Of a stretch of DNA of 45,079 nt, positions 1 through 8,064 are shown piece by piece. The notes under the pieces are model-generated. The model was not told the DNA's origin. It worked only from the letters and a program-made list of their open reading frames with translations, and ran no database searches. Origin of the DNA: Opitutaceae bacterium (GTDB lineage Bacteria; Verrucomicrobiota; Verrucomicrobiia; Opitutales; Opitutaceae); assembly GCA_030693515.1 (NCBI GenBank), contig JAUYAK010000094.1, positions 1 to 45,079 of the forward strand, read 5' to 3'. The translations under genes were made by a program, and so were the position numbers. The first letter of the stretch is position 1. The number at the start of each line of letters is the position of its first letter.

Positions 1-23
1 ATTCACAGCCGTAACGCAGGCGG

Positions 24-121
24 ACCATGCGGGCGCAGGGACGCGCCCGCCCACCTTTCAGAGGCGTGCACTCGCCTTCGGGCTCGCGTGCGCTTGGCGC
101 GGCGTTTCTAGTTTTGCGCTG
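24..121. other. Left-edge intergenic segment
   Basis: No gene is seen before ychJ. Around positions 29-52 lies a GC-rich stretch with the same core (a GGGACG block flanked by GCGGGC and GCCCGCC) as the palindromic arms at 1271-1296, 13516-13698 and 24747-24819. It looks like a degenerate copy. The last 30 bases before the ychJ start are T/C rich with no purine-rich ribosome binding site. Confidence 0.35.
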
Positions 122-637
122 ATGTCCTCTCCGACCACCACCCGTCCTCCTGTCGTCCCGAGTTCGCCGTGTCCCTGCGGCAGCGGCCGCACCTTTGGCG
201 AATGCTGCGAGCCGTTGCTGAAGCAGGCTCGCCCCGCCGCCACGGCGGAGGAGCTGATGCGCTCGCGCTTCACGGCCCACTGCATCGGCGATCACCGGCA
301 CTTGCATCGCACGTATCTCGAGACCTCGCGGCAGTCGTTTGTCGAGGAGGCGCCGACGGAGGAGGTGCAGTGGACGCGCCTGGTGATCCGCGCGCACGAG
401 GCCGAGGTGAAGCCCGACCGGTCCTATGTGGATTTCACGGCCTATTTCCAAGGCAACGACGGAGCCGAGCATCCGATGCACGAGAAGTCGGAGTTTCATC
501 GCATCGGCGGCGAGTGGTTCTTCGTGCGCCCGATCCGCGAAGGCCCGGCACCCGTGCGCGCGGTCGTGAAGGCCGGCCGCAACGACCCGTGCCCCTGCGG
601 CAGCGGGAAGAAATTCAAGCACTGCTGCGGACGCTGA
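122..637 (+). CDS. ychJ: YchJ-family SEC-C motif protein
   Basis: A 171-residue protein of the YchJ (UPF0225) family. Two zinc-binding SEC-C motifs bracket it: [13 protein letters not shown] near residues 17-29 and [15 protein letters not shown] at about residues 155-169. Between them is the YchJ core of about 110 residues, including the family segment beginning [18 protein letters not shown] motifs bind zinc and in SecA contact SecB or ribosomes; the role of free-standing YchJ proteins is not established, so only the family is assigned. Length and two-motif architecture match the family, so the gene looks intact. The ATG at 122 is the first start in frame and lacks an obvious Shine-Dalgarno. 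It is convergent with the membrane-protein gene at 772-1230, and the palindrome at 670-749 lies between them. Confidence 0.93.
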   Translation: MSSPTTTRPPVVPSSPCPCGSGRTFGECCEPLLKQARPAATAEELMRSRFTAHCIGDHRHLHRTYLETSRQSFVEEAPTEEVQWTRLVIRAHEAEVKPDRSYVDFTAYFQGNDGAEHPMHEKSEFHRIGGEWFFVRPIREGPAPVRAVVKAGRNDPCPCGSGKKFKHCCGR

Positions 638-669
638 GGGGGCGGCGAAAAGAACGTTTGGCTCCGAAG

Positions 670-749
670 GTAGGAGCCCGCTTGCGGGCGATTTCGCCGC
701 CTGCTCGTTCGGCGACGCCTTAACGCATCGCGCGCAAGCGCGCTCCTAC
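670..749. repeat. GTAG-type REP doublet (REPIN-like), copy 1
   Basis: An 80-bp element with 23-bp inverted arms (670-692 and 727-749), identical except at two positions. Each arm is also its own hairpin: GCCCGC-TT-GCGGGC on the left and GCGCGC-TT-GCGCGC on the right. The two differences fall on opposite sides of the arm hairpin and so preserve pairing. Outer ends are GTAG and CTAC. The same 80-bp element recurs at 36059-36138. It lies in the convergent gap between ychJ and the gene ending at 772. Two inverted REP hairpins in one unit is the REPIN architecture. Confidence 0.85.
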
Positions 750-771
750 CGCAGGCTTTTTCGACGCATTT

Positions 772-1230
772 TCATGCTTTCTCCGAGGGAACCTTACTCG
801 TCCAGCGCATCCAAGTGATCAGTAGCAATCCCCAATGCACTGGTGTGAGGAGTGCGCGGTCCAGAACATTGAAATGTGCCGGATAGATAAAGCTCCACAC
901 GTAGGAAGCGATCGCGACTAAACTGACAAGCAACCACACCGGCCAAAGAAATTGGTGTTCATCGCTGGCAGAACGAAAATAGGCCATCGCAGATGAGAAA
1001 ATGAATGGGGACGCGAGCAATAGAGCAATCGCGATGGATGTTACTATCGCGACAAATTGCCCACGGTGCGGGATGGCGACCACCACTAGAATGAACAACG
1101 CAGATGCGGCGATGAAACTCACGAATCCCACGGCCACCTTAGTGGCCCGCCTGACCTTGTCACCGGTGCTCACCGCATTCTCGCCAGGAAATGTCTGCAC
1201 GGTCTGTCGGCCCGCAGCTTTGCAGATCAT
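772..1230 (-). CDS. Small four-helix membrane protein, unknown function
   Basis: A 152-residue protein I do not recognise. Four hydrophobic segments are visible, at about residues 33-55, 58-82, 94-115 and 124-142, with a basic N-terminal tail (KVRRATK) before the first. No catalytic or binding motif stands out. The ATG at 1230 gives an N-terminus ending in ENAV; a GTG about 19 codons downstream (VSTGDKVRRA) is an equally plausible start. Base composition is visibly less GC-rich than the neighbours, and the gene stands alone, convergent with ychJ, which hints at acquisition. It could be spurious, but the coherent four-helix pattern argues for a real gene. Confidence 0.6.
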   Translation of the reverse strand: MICKAAGRQTVQTFPGENAVSTGDKVRRATKVAVGFVSFIAASALFILVVVAIPHRGQFVAIVTSIAIALLLASPFIFSSAMAYFRSASDEHQFLWPVWLLVSLVAIASYVWSFIYPAHFNVLDRALLTPVHWGLLLITWMRWTSKVPSEKA

Positions 1231-1270
1231 GGAGGGAATTCGGGGCCAACAGTCGGAGCGGAGACAAAGC

Positions 1271-1296
1271 CGGCGGGCAGGGACGCCCGCCGCTAC
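1271..1296. repeat. Single GTAGCGGCGGGCGTCCC-type palindromic arm
   Basis: On the minus strand this reads GTAGCGGCGGGCGTCCCTGC and continues to close a hairpin with a 7-bp stem (GGCGGGC/GCCCGCC at 1272-1278 and 1285-1291) and a 6-base loop. It sits 10 bp downstream of the stop of the oxidoreductase gene (1307), where it could act as a terminator, although no T-tract follows. Related arms occur in pairs at 13516-13698 and 24747-24819. Confidence 0.6.
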
Positions 1297-1306
1297 GTGG
1301 CACGGC

Positions 1307-2608
1307 TCACGCCGTCTTAATCTGCCGCGTCTTGGGATCGTAGGTCGTGCGTTTGCCGGTGTCGTAGGCGATGACGGCCATCATCACGGCCACGGCGTGC
1401 TGGTAGCCGGCGTCGATTGAGGCGTGCGGGGTCTCGCCGCTGCGCATGCACTCGAGCCAGTTGAGCCAGTGGTCCGGGCGCTTGATCGGGGTGACCTCGA
1501 CCTTGCCGCGGATGGAGCCGTCGCGCTTGCGGCCGCCTTCGGCGCTGTAGGAGGGAGCGTTCCAGTTATCGACGGAGAGGGTGCCTTTCTCGCCGTAGAA
1601 TTTCCGGGTGTTGCCCGCGCTGTTGCCGAAGTTGTTCGAACTCGTGACGACGAAGCCCTCGGGATACATCCACGTGGCGATCACGTTGTCGGGCGTGGTG
1701 AACTTGTTCTCGTCCTTCCAGGTCGTGACGCCGCCGAGGCACACGCAGGATTGCGGCAGGCCGCAGTCCATCACGTAGTGCATGAGGTCGAGGAAGTGCG
1801 CACCCCATTGCGGGACGGGGCCCTGGCAGAACTCGTAGTAGCCATACCAGGCGGAATACTTGCGCGCGTCGAAGGCCTGCTTCGGGGTGTCGCCGAGGAA
1901 CTCGTTCCAATCGACGTCTTCCTTTTTGACGTCCTTACCGAGGTAGGAATACCAGTAGGGGCGGTCGCCGTTGCGGCTCTCGTCGATGCGCATGACCTTG
2001 CCGAGCACGCCGGACTTCATGAGTTCGCGGGCGCCGACGACGCCGGGAAAACTGCGAAGCTGCGTGCCGACCTGGATGATGCTGCCGGCAGCCTGCGCGG
2101 CCTTGGAGGCATCGTAGGCTTTGACGAGCTTGGGGAAATCCGTGGCGAGCGGCTTCTCGACGTAGATGTGTTTGCGGGCCTTGGCGGCGGCCTCGAGGTG
2201 GGTGGTGTGCAGGTGATCGGGCGAGGCGATCATCACGGCGTCGATGCCGTCCATCGCGAGCAAGTCGCGGTAGGAGACGAACTCCTTGGCGGGCCGGCCG
2301 AAATTCTTTTGCACGACGCCGTTCATCTTTTCGCGGGCGACCTTCCACGGGTCGGCGATGGCGACGACCTCGAAGTTGGTGGCGTCCTTGTGCGGGAGGA
2401 TGCCGTTGACGAGATGAGCGTCGCGGCCGCGGCTGCCGCAGCCGATGTGGGCGATGCGGATGCGGTCGTTGGCGCCGATGGAGTTGGCGCGCTCCTTGGC
2501 GGTGAGGAAACGCGGGGTGGCGGCGGCGAGCGCGGTGCCGGCGGCGGCCTTGGCTGAGGTCTTGAGGAAGTCGCGACGGGGGAGGGGGGATTGGGCGGGG
2601 GTGTTCAT
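1307..2608 (-). CDS. Tat-exported Gfo/Idh/MocA family oxidoreductase
   Basis: A 433-residue NAD(P)-dependent oxidoreductase. A twin-arginine signal (RRDFLKTSAKAAAG, residues 11-24) is followed by an alanine-rich stretch, so it is probably exported folded with its cofactor. The Rossmann domain starts near residue 52 (RIAHIGCGSRGRD), and the family signature EKP is in HIYVEKPLATDFPK near residue 150. The C-terminal sugar-binding domain carries the QWGAHFLDLMHYVMD segment typical of Tat-secreted PVC and Bacteroidetes members. Relatives oxidise or reduce sugar hydroxyls, several at C3 of glycosides. It is the last gene of a minus-strand run after the isomerase and DUF1080 genes, separated from the isomerase by a gap holding a 29-bp inverted repeat. 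Family assignment is secure; the substrate is not known. Confidence 0.92.
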   Translation of the reverse strand: MNTPAQSPLPRRDFLKTSAKAAAGTALAAATPRFLTAKERANSIGANDRIRIAHIGCGSRGRDAHLVNGILPHKDATNFEVVAIADPWKVAREKMNGVVQKNFGRPAKEFVSYRDLLAMDGIDAVMIASPDHLHTTHLEAAAKARKHIYVEKPLATDFPKLVKAYDASKAAQAAGSIIQVGTQLRSFPGVVGARELMKSGVLGKVMRIDESRNGDRPYWYSYLGKDVKKEDVDWNEFLGDTPKQAFDARKYSAWYGYYEFCQGPVPQWGAHFLDLMHYVMDCGLPQSCVCLGGVTTWKDENKFTTPDNVIATWMYPEGFVVTSSNNFGNSAGNTRKFYGEKGTLSVDNWNAPSYSAEGGRKRDGSIRGKVEVTPIKRPDHWLNWLECMRSGETPHASIDAGYQHAVAVMMAVIAYDTGKRTTYDPKTRQIKTA

Positions 2609-2639
2609 GGTGATAAAAGAAGGCGTAGTTTCGTTTGGT

Positions 2640-2737
2640 TTGTCATTCTGAGCGCAGCGAAGAATCCACTTGGACCTTCGCAGCGCAGGGAGGATTCGTG
2701 GCTCATGCTGGATTCTTCGCTGCGCTCAGAATGACAA
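2640..2737. repeat. Perfect 29-bp inverted repeat (TCATTCTGAGCGCAGCGAAG type)
   Basis: Arms at 2640-2668 and 2709-2737 are perfect reverse complements over 29 bp around a 40-bp spacer that contains a degraded third half-copy (TTCGCAGCGCAGGGAGGATTC). The motif is a dispersed palindrome I recognise from many unrelated bacterial genomes. It almost fills the 138-bp gap between the isomerase and oxidoreductase genes and may uncouple their transcription. Confidence 0.85.
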
Positions 2738-2746
2738 TGAATGGGA

Positions 2747-3724
2747 TTAAGCGACGAGGATTTGGTCGAGTTTCTGGGAGAGGTGGTTGAGGAATTCCTG
2801 CGGCGGCAGGTCGCGCGGGGCGCCCTGCTCGGTGATCAGCCAGCCGGTGTAGTTGATCTCGTCGAAGGCCTTCATCACGGCCGGCCAGTCGCTGTCGCCG
2901 TGCAAGAGCTCGACGTTGAAGCCGGAATAAGGGCCCGTCTCGTCGCGCATCTTGCGGCTATATTCCTTCACGTGGACCGCCGCGATGCGCGGGCCGAGGA
3001 GGCGCGCCCATTGCTCGGGCCAGCCCAGGTTCACGACGTTGCCGACGTCGAAATGCCATTTCACCGCCGGCGATTTGAACGAATCGCAGTATTCCACCGC
3101 CTCGAGCGGGCTTAGGAGAAACTGGTTCCAGACGTTCTCGAGGGCGATCGCGACGCCGAGTTCCTCGGCGAGCGGCACGCACTTTTTGATCTCCTCGACG
3201 GAGCGCTTCCACGCGTCGGCGTAGGCGATGTCCTTCCTCACCACAGCCGGCACGAGCAGCACGGATTTCGCGCCATAGGCCTTGGCGTCGCGCAGCGCGA
3301 TCTTGAGGTTGTTGACGCTGGTCTCGCGGTCGGCGGGATTCGGCGATGAGAGCGGATGACTCCAGTGCGAAGCCATCAGCACGCTGGCGATCTCGAGGCC
3401 GGCGGCATCGCGGGCGGCCAGCACATCATGGTTGTTTTGGCCGCTGGTGACTTCGACGCCGTGGAAGCCGGCGGTCTTGAGCATCCGAAACTTCTCCGTG
3501 AGCGAGAGCGACTCCGTGCCGCGGCGCGGGAACGTCGAGAACATCAGGCCCTTCTTGTTCGCGCGCGGCGTGGTGCGCGAGGGCTTGAACGCCGCGGGAC
3601 CGGCGGAGGCTTCTGGCCGATTCGAGGGGCGTTTCTTTTTAGAATCGGCCTCGGCGCCGAGCAGCCCGAGCGGGGTAAGCGCGGCGACGGCGGCGGAGGA
3701 TTGGAGGAAAGTGCGGCGGTCCAT
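2747..3724 (-). CDS. Exported sugar phosphate isomerase/epimerase-like TIM-barrel protein
   Basis: A 325-residue protein of the xylose isomerase-like TIM-barrel (AP endonuclease 2) superfamily. The N-terminus MDRRTFLQSSAAVAALTPLG is a twin-arginine-type export signal, followed by a basic linker to about residue 55. The barrel begins at KKGLMFSTFPRRG. Likely metal ligands and strand ends include ALENVWNQF, WHFDVGNVVNLG, AAVHVKEYSRKM and WLITEQGAP, the usual E/D/H/E order of the family. The start lies 2 bp after the stop of the DUF1080 gene, so the two are almost certainly co-transcribed. Relatives act as isomerases, epimerases or lyases on keto-sugars. In this operon a role on an oxidised (3-keto) sugar is plausible but inferred. 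Confidence 0.88.
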   Translation of the reverse strand: MDRRTFLQSSAAVAALTPLGLLGAEADSKKKRPSNRPEASAGPAAFKPSRTTPRANKKGLMFSTFPRRGTESLSLTEKFRMLKTAGFHGVEVTSGQNNHDVLAARDAAGLEIASVLMASHWSHPLSSPNPADRETSVNNLKIALRDAKAYGAKSVLLVPAVVRKDIAYADAWKRSVEEIKKCVPLAEELGVAIALENVWNQFLLSPLEAVEYCDSFKSPAVKWHFDVGNVVNLGWPEQWARLLGPRIAAVHVKEYSRKMRDETGPYSGFNVELLHGDSDWPAVMKAFDEINYTGWLITEQGAPRDLPPQEFLNHLSQKLDQILVA

Positions 3725-3726
3725 GG

Positions 3727-5142
3727 TCAGAGGCGTTTGACCGCGAGATCCTTGAAGGCCACGGGGTCGTTGTGCCCGGCGAGCCCAAGGAAACCGGCGG
3801 TCCGGTCTTTGCCGGGGTGCGCCTTCTTGTCCATGACCGTCGCCATGTCGACCTTGGACACGTCGGCATCAAGGATGATGGTGCCGTTCAGCTCCACCTT
3901 GATGGTCGAGCCCTTGACGGTGACTTCCTGGAAATTCCATTCGCCGAGCGGGCGCTGGTAACCGGGAATGCCGGGCACCATGCCGTAAACCGAGCCGTGC
4001 TGCTGGCGCGGATCGAGTTTTTTGTCGGGCTGGTTGCGCGAGGCGTAGTAGTTTTCGTCGATGATCTGCAACTCGGTCATGCCGTCGTAGGCGGTGTTGC
4101 CCGTGCCGGGGTAACGGATGGCGAGGCCGTTGTTGCCGCCGGGCGGAATCTTGAACGCCACGCGCACCACGAAGTCGCGCAGCTCCTGGTTCCAATACGG
4201 CGTGCCGCCGCGGTTCGCCCGCCAGACGAGCGCGCCGTCCTTGATTTCCATCACGTCGAGCGGTGTCTTGATCGCGGGCTGATTCTTACCGGCAGCCTTC
4301 TCCTCGATGGTCCACCCGTCGAGGTTCTTGCCGTTGAAAATGCTCTCGAAGCCCGCGGCACCCTTGGTCGCCAGGAGCTTGTTGGCTTCGTCAGTGCCGA
4401 TTTCGCGGAGGTGGACGTTGCGCCAGTGCGTGGCGCCGCCGTGCGTCTGCAATTGGATCGGCCCGCGCGCCGGGATCGGGCGGCGTTCGTCAGGCTTCAG
4501 CTTCTTGTTGGCTTTGTCGTAGTAATTTTCGAGGACAGCGTGATCGACGACCAACTGGGCGTTGAGCCATACGCTCACGCGGCTGCCGACCATCACGACG
4601 CGGAGGGAATTCCATTCGCCGACAGGCTTATCGGCCTTCACGAGCGGGTCGCGGCCCGGGGTGCCCTTGGTGTTGTTCCAGAGACCGCCGGAGCCCTTGG
4701 CATAGCCGATGTCCTTGGTGTCGGGGATGCCGGTGTCCCAGATCTGCACCTGCGGCACGCCGCGGAGGTAGACGCCGGAGTCGGCGCCCTTCGCGAGCTT
4801 GTAGTCGAGGCGCAGCTCGAAGTCGCCGTAGTCCTTTTCCGTCGTCGCGTAGCGGCCCTCGCCGTCGTTGACCAGCACGCCGCCCTCGGCGCGCCAGTGG
4901 GGTTTGCCGTCCTTGAGTTCGGTGAGGCTCTTCGTCCACTCGGCGATCTTCTTCGCGCGATCCGCGGCGGTCATTTCGAGCAGCGCGCGGTGATCGAAGG
5001 TATCGCCGCCGCGCCAGCCGGCGAGGTCCTGGCCATTGAAGAGCGCGGTGAACCCCGGGGGCGGCGCCGAGGGCGTTTGGGAGCACGCGGAAAAACCGAG
5101 CAGCAGGGAGGGAAGAGCGAGGCGGAGCAGCAGGGAGCGCAT
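3727..5142 (-). CDS. Two-domain DUF1080 (3-keto-disaccharide hydrolase family) lipoprotein
   Basis: A 471-residue protein with a lipoprotein signal (LLLGFSAC, lipid-modified Cys20). Two DUF1080 domains follow, at about residues 30-250 and 263-471. Each opens with the family phrase, GFTALFNGQDLAGWRG and GFESIFNGKNLDGWTI, and continues in a concanavalin-like beta-sandwich (SGVYLRGVPQVQIWD; NNGLAIRYPG). Pfam now names this family 3-keto-disaccharide hydrolase. It is the first gene of the operon, ends 2 bp before the isomerase start, and has a C/T-rich leader in place of a ribosome binding site. Tandem duplication of the domain in one chain is less usual than the single-domain form seen at 12494-13192. 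The location is probably the outer membrane or periplasm. Confidence 0.9.
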   Translation of the reverse strand: MRSLLLRLALPSLLLGFSACSQTPSAPPPGFTALFNGQDLAGWRGGDTFDHRALLEMTAADRAKKIAEWTKSLTELKDGKPHWRAEGGVLVNDGEGRYATTEKDYGDFELRLDYKLAKGADSGVYLRGVPQVQIWDTGIPDTKDIGYAKGSGGLWNNTKGTPGRDPLVKADKPVGEWNSLRVVMVGSRVSVWLNAQLVVDHAVLENYYDKANKKLKPDERRPIPARGPIQLQTHGGATHWRNVHLREIGTDEANKLLATKGAAGFESIFNGKNLDGWTIEEKAAGKNQPAIKTPLDVMEIKDGALVWRANRGGTPYWNQELRDFVVRVAFKIPPGGNNGLAIRYPGTGNTAYDGMTELQIIDENYYASRNQPDKKLDPRQQHGSVYGMVPGIPGYQRPLGEWNFQEVTVKGSTIKVELNGTIILDADVSKVDMATVMDKKAHPGKDRTAGFLGLAGHNDPVAFKDLAVKRL

Positions 5143-5303
5143 GGCGGGGGGAGGGAGGCGAAAGTGTCTGGTTGGTTACACCCGCGCCGCAAACAGAATT
5201 TCCATGCGCGGCTGGCTTGGTCGCGTGGGGCGGAAAAGTCCGCTCCTGCGGGCGCGAAACATTGCGATTGGTTTTGGCCTATTCCCCGGTAGTAACGCCG
5301 CGC

Positions 5304-7886
5304 ATGAAATTGCCCCTGCCCCTGGGCTTAGCCGTTTTGCTCGGATGTTTGGCCGTGGGAATGCGTGCCGCGGATCCGGCGGAGGTCCGGCGGGTGGCAG
5401 CAGGTCCGGTCCCGGACTGGGTGCGATCGTGCGAATGGAATTTTCCGGCCGCGGCCAAAGGCGCGGCCAAACCGGACGACAAGCGCTACCTCCTTTACGA
5501 ACTCCAGGAGCATCCGGCGCGGACAGAGAAATTCGTGCGGATTGTTGTGCTGATGGAGAACGAGGCGGGCGTGCAGGACTCGGGCAATCTCTCGTTTGGT
5601 TTCAATGCGGGCTTCCAGGAACTGGTCGTCCATCGCGTGCAGGTGCATCGGGACGGCCAGGTGCTCGACCGGCTCGATGCGACCAAGATCAAAGTGATCC
5701 AGCCGGAGCGTGATCTCGACGATCACGTGCTTACCGGCGGGCAATCGGCCCTGCTGTTCGTCGAGGATCTCCGGGTCGGCGATGCGCTGGAATATTCCTA
5801 CACGACGCGCGGCGCCAACCCCGCGCTGGGCGGCCACTTCGCGGCGCGCTACAAGGTCCAGAGCAACATCGCGGTCGATCGGCAGCGCGTGCGCGTGGTC
5901 TGGACTTCGCCGGAGCCGCTGCGGGTGAAGCCCGACGCCGCGGGCATCACGCCCACCGTGCAGCCCTTTGCGGAAGGCACGGAACACGTGTGGGACTTTG
6001 CCGCGCTCAAACCGATCCCGTGGGAGGATTATTTACCCCCGGCCTTTGAACCGCACCCCTTTGTCGAGCTCAGCGATTTTCACGACTGGTCCCGCGTCGT
6101 CGATTGGGCGCTGCCGCTTTATCGGCTCGACGACGCCACGGTGCCGCCCGAGCTGGCGGATTTGATCGCGCGCTGGAAGACCGAGGAGAACAGCCCGGCC
6201 GGGCAGGCGCTCCGCGCGCTGGCGTTTGTGCAGGACGAACTCCGCTACACCGGCCTGGAGCTTGGCCCCGATTCCTATCGGCCGGCGCCGCCGCTGGAGA
6301 CGTTTCAAAAGCGTTTCGGCGATTGCAAGGGCAAGGTCATGCTCCTCTGCCTGCTCCTGCGGGAACTCGGCATCGAGGCCTGGCCCGCGCTCGTCGACAC
6401 CTACCTCCGCGACGGCGTGGCGCAGCGGCTGCCGTCGCCTTTCGCGTTCAACCACGTGATCGCGCGGATTGTGATTGGCGGGCGCAGCTACTGGGTGGAC
6501 CCGACCCGCTCGCACCAAGGCGGGCCGCTCGCGGAGCGCCAGATTTCTCCCTTCGGCAAGGCGCTCGTGATCCAGGCGGGCGGCCGCGAACTGGAGGACG
6601 TGCCCGTCCTGAAAACGACGGGATTGCAGCAGCGCACCGTCTCGACTTTTCAGATCAGAGGCTACGATGTGCCGGCGGAATTTTCCGTGAAGACGATTTT
6701 TCGCGGCGCCGGAGCCGACGACATGCGCGCCACGCTGGCGCGCTCGAAGCCCAAGGATATCGCCAAGGACTACCTGAATTTCTACGCCCGCTACTACCCG
6801 GGTGTCGCCGAGGCGGCCCCGATGACCTTCGCCGATGATCGGCGCGCCAACGTCATCACGATGACGGAGGCCTACGAGGTGCGCGAGCTGTGGAAGCCGA
6901 AGGAGGACAAACGTTGGCTGAAGGCGGAGTTCTGGCCGGAAAGCCTGATCGGCATGTTGCGTGAACCCTCGACGCGCCTGCGATCGATGCCGCTCGCGCT
7001 GCCCAACCCGCACCGGCGCGAACACGAGGTAATCGTCAAGCTGCACGACAAGGGGTGGGCCTTGCCGGAGGAGCGGATGAACGCGGAGCACGAGGCCTTC
7101 ACGTTCTCCTACCGGCGCACGGCGACGGAATCGAGTGTGCGGTTCCTTTATCGCTGCGAGACCTTGGCGCGGGAAATCCCGGCTGCTGCAGTGCCGGGCT
7201 ACCTGGCCAAGCGCAAGGAGGTCGAGGATCGGCTCGGCGACATGTTGTCCCGTGGGCCCGAGGCTGGTGCGTCCGGGATGGGGCGAATCAACTGGCTGAT
7301 GGTGGTCATCGCACTGTTCGGTTTCGTGGCCTGCGTGGGAGCGGCGATCGGGTATGCTTGGTGGTCGGCCCGGCCGCGCCCGGCGCTGGCCGGCATCATG
7401 CCGCCGCCGTTGCCGGGATTGGGTGGCCCGGTCGGCCTGGGCGGCTGGCTGGTGTTGGTGGGAATTGGCCTGTGCCTCGGACAGGTTCGGATCCTCTTCG
7501 ATATCGTCTCGGGCGCGGGTAACTACCTGCTGCTCGATTCATGGGAGGCGGTGGCGTCGCCCAAGGCCGACGGCTACCACCCTCTGTTCGGCCCGCTCCT
7601 GATGTTTGAGATGCTCGGCAACATCGCGCTGCTGGTGCTGAACGCCCTCGCCGTGACGCTCTTCTTCACCAAACGAAAAACCTTCCCGCGGGTTTACATC
7701 GCGCTGCTAGCCTACCAACTGTGCTTCCTCTTGGCTGATCATGTGCTGGGCGCGCAAATCCCGGCGGTCGCCAAGCAAACGGACGTCTCCGCGCTGCGCG
7801 ACTTGGTGCGAGCGTTCGCGGGCCTGGCCATTTGGGGCAGTTACGCCCTCGTCTCGAAACGGGTGAAGGCGACGTTTGTGCACTGA
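5304..7886 (+). CDS. DUF3857/transglutaminase-like protein with C-terminal DUF2569 membrane domain
   Basis: An 860-residue protein starting at ATG 5304 (MKLPLPLGLAVLLGCLAVGM, a signal peptide). A TTG-initiated extension to 5172 is possible but would bury the signal. The order is: a DUF3857 beta-domain (about residues 30-280), then a transglutaminase-like cysteine-protease core with the triad Cys341 (RFGDCKGK), His384 (FNHVIAR) and Asp399 (YWVDPT). A membrane helix follows at about 660-685 (WLMVVIALFGFVACVGAAIG), then a four-helix DUF2569-like domain (about 705-855, opening GLGGWLVLVGIGL). Such proteins are periplasmic, membrane-anchored and of unknown substrate. It is divergent from the DUF1080 operon, with 161 bp between the starts. 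Confidence 0.85.
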   Translation: MKLPLPLGLAVLLGCLAVGMRAADPAEVRRVAAGPVPDWVRSCEWNFPAAAKGAAKPDDKRYLLYELQEHPARTEKFVRIVVLMENEAGVQDSGNLSFGFNAGFQELVVHRVQVHRDGQVLDRLDATKIKVIQPERDLDDHVLTGGQSALLFVEDLRVGDALEYSYTTRGANPALGGHFAARYKVQSNIAVDRQRVRVVWTSPEPLRVKPDAAGITPTVQPFAEGTEHVWDFAALKPIPWEDYLPPAFEPHPFVELSDFHDWSRVVDWALPLYRLDDATVPPELADLIARWKTEENSPAGQALRALAFVQDELRYTGLELGPDSYRPAPPLETFQKRFGDCKGKVMLLCLLLRELGIEAWPALVDTYLRDGVAQRLPSPFAFNHVIARIVIGGRSYWVDPTRSHQGGPLAERQISPFGKALVIQAGGRELEDVPVLKTTGLQQRTVSTFQIRGYDVPAEFSVKTIFRGAGADDMRATLARSKPKDIAKDYLNFYARYYPGVAEAAPMTFADDRRANVITMTEAYEVRELWKPKEDKRWLKAEFWPESLIGMLREPSTRLRSMPLALPNPHRREHEVIVKLHDKGWALPEERMNAEHEAFTFSYRRTATESSVRFLYRCETLAREIPAAAVPGYLAKRKEVEDRLGDMLSRGPEAGASGMGRINWLMVVIALFGFVACVGAAIGYAWWSARPRPALAGIMPPPLPGLGGPVGLGGWLVLVGIGLCLGQVRILFDIVSGAGNYLLLDSWEAVASPKADGYHPLFGPLLMFEMLGNIALLVLNALAVTLFFTKRKTFPRVYIALLAYQLCFLLADHVLGAQIPAVAKQTDVSALRDLVRAFAGLAIWGSYALVSKRVKATFVH

Positions 7887-7914
7887 GTGCGATGCGCCCT
7901 TGGCGCTTTCGCAC
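7887..7914 (+). terminator. Stem-loop directly after the DUF3857 gene
   Basis: Immediately after the TGA at 7884-7886 the sequence folds as GTGCGA, then GCGCC-CTT-GGCGC, then TCGCAC, a two-part stem with a 3-base loop. It is followed by CAAAATTTG, so the T-tract is weak. Position and stability suggest a transcription terminator. Confidence 0.5.
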
Positions 7915-8064
7915 CAAAATTTGTCGCCCATCTTCTAGCGGGGGCGCGCTGGCTCGCGTAGTGTTTTCGGGATCGACCCCGCGGCTTTGGCTGCGGACGT
8001 TGACGGTGGCTGTTCCCTTTGACCCGACGGCCGCCGCTTCATCCCCTCCTTTTTCGCCCCGACC

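Noticed and set aside
3772-5292. 506-codon open frame on the plus strand
   Set aside because: Antisense to the two-domain DUF1080 gene; composition is the mirror of the real gene and no domain is recognisable.
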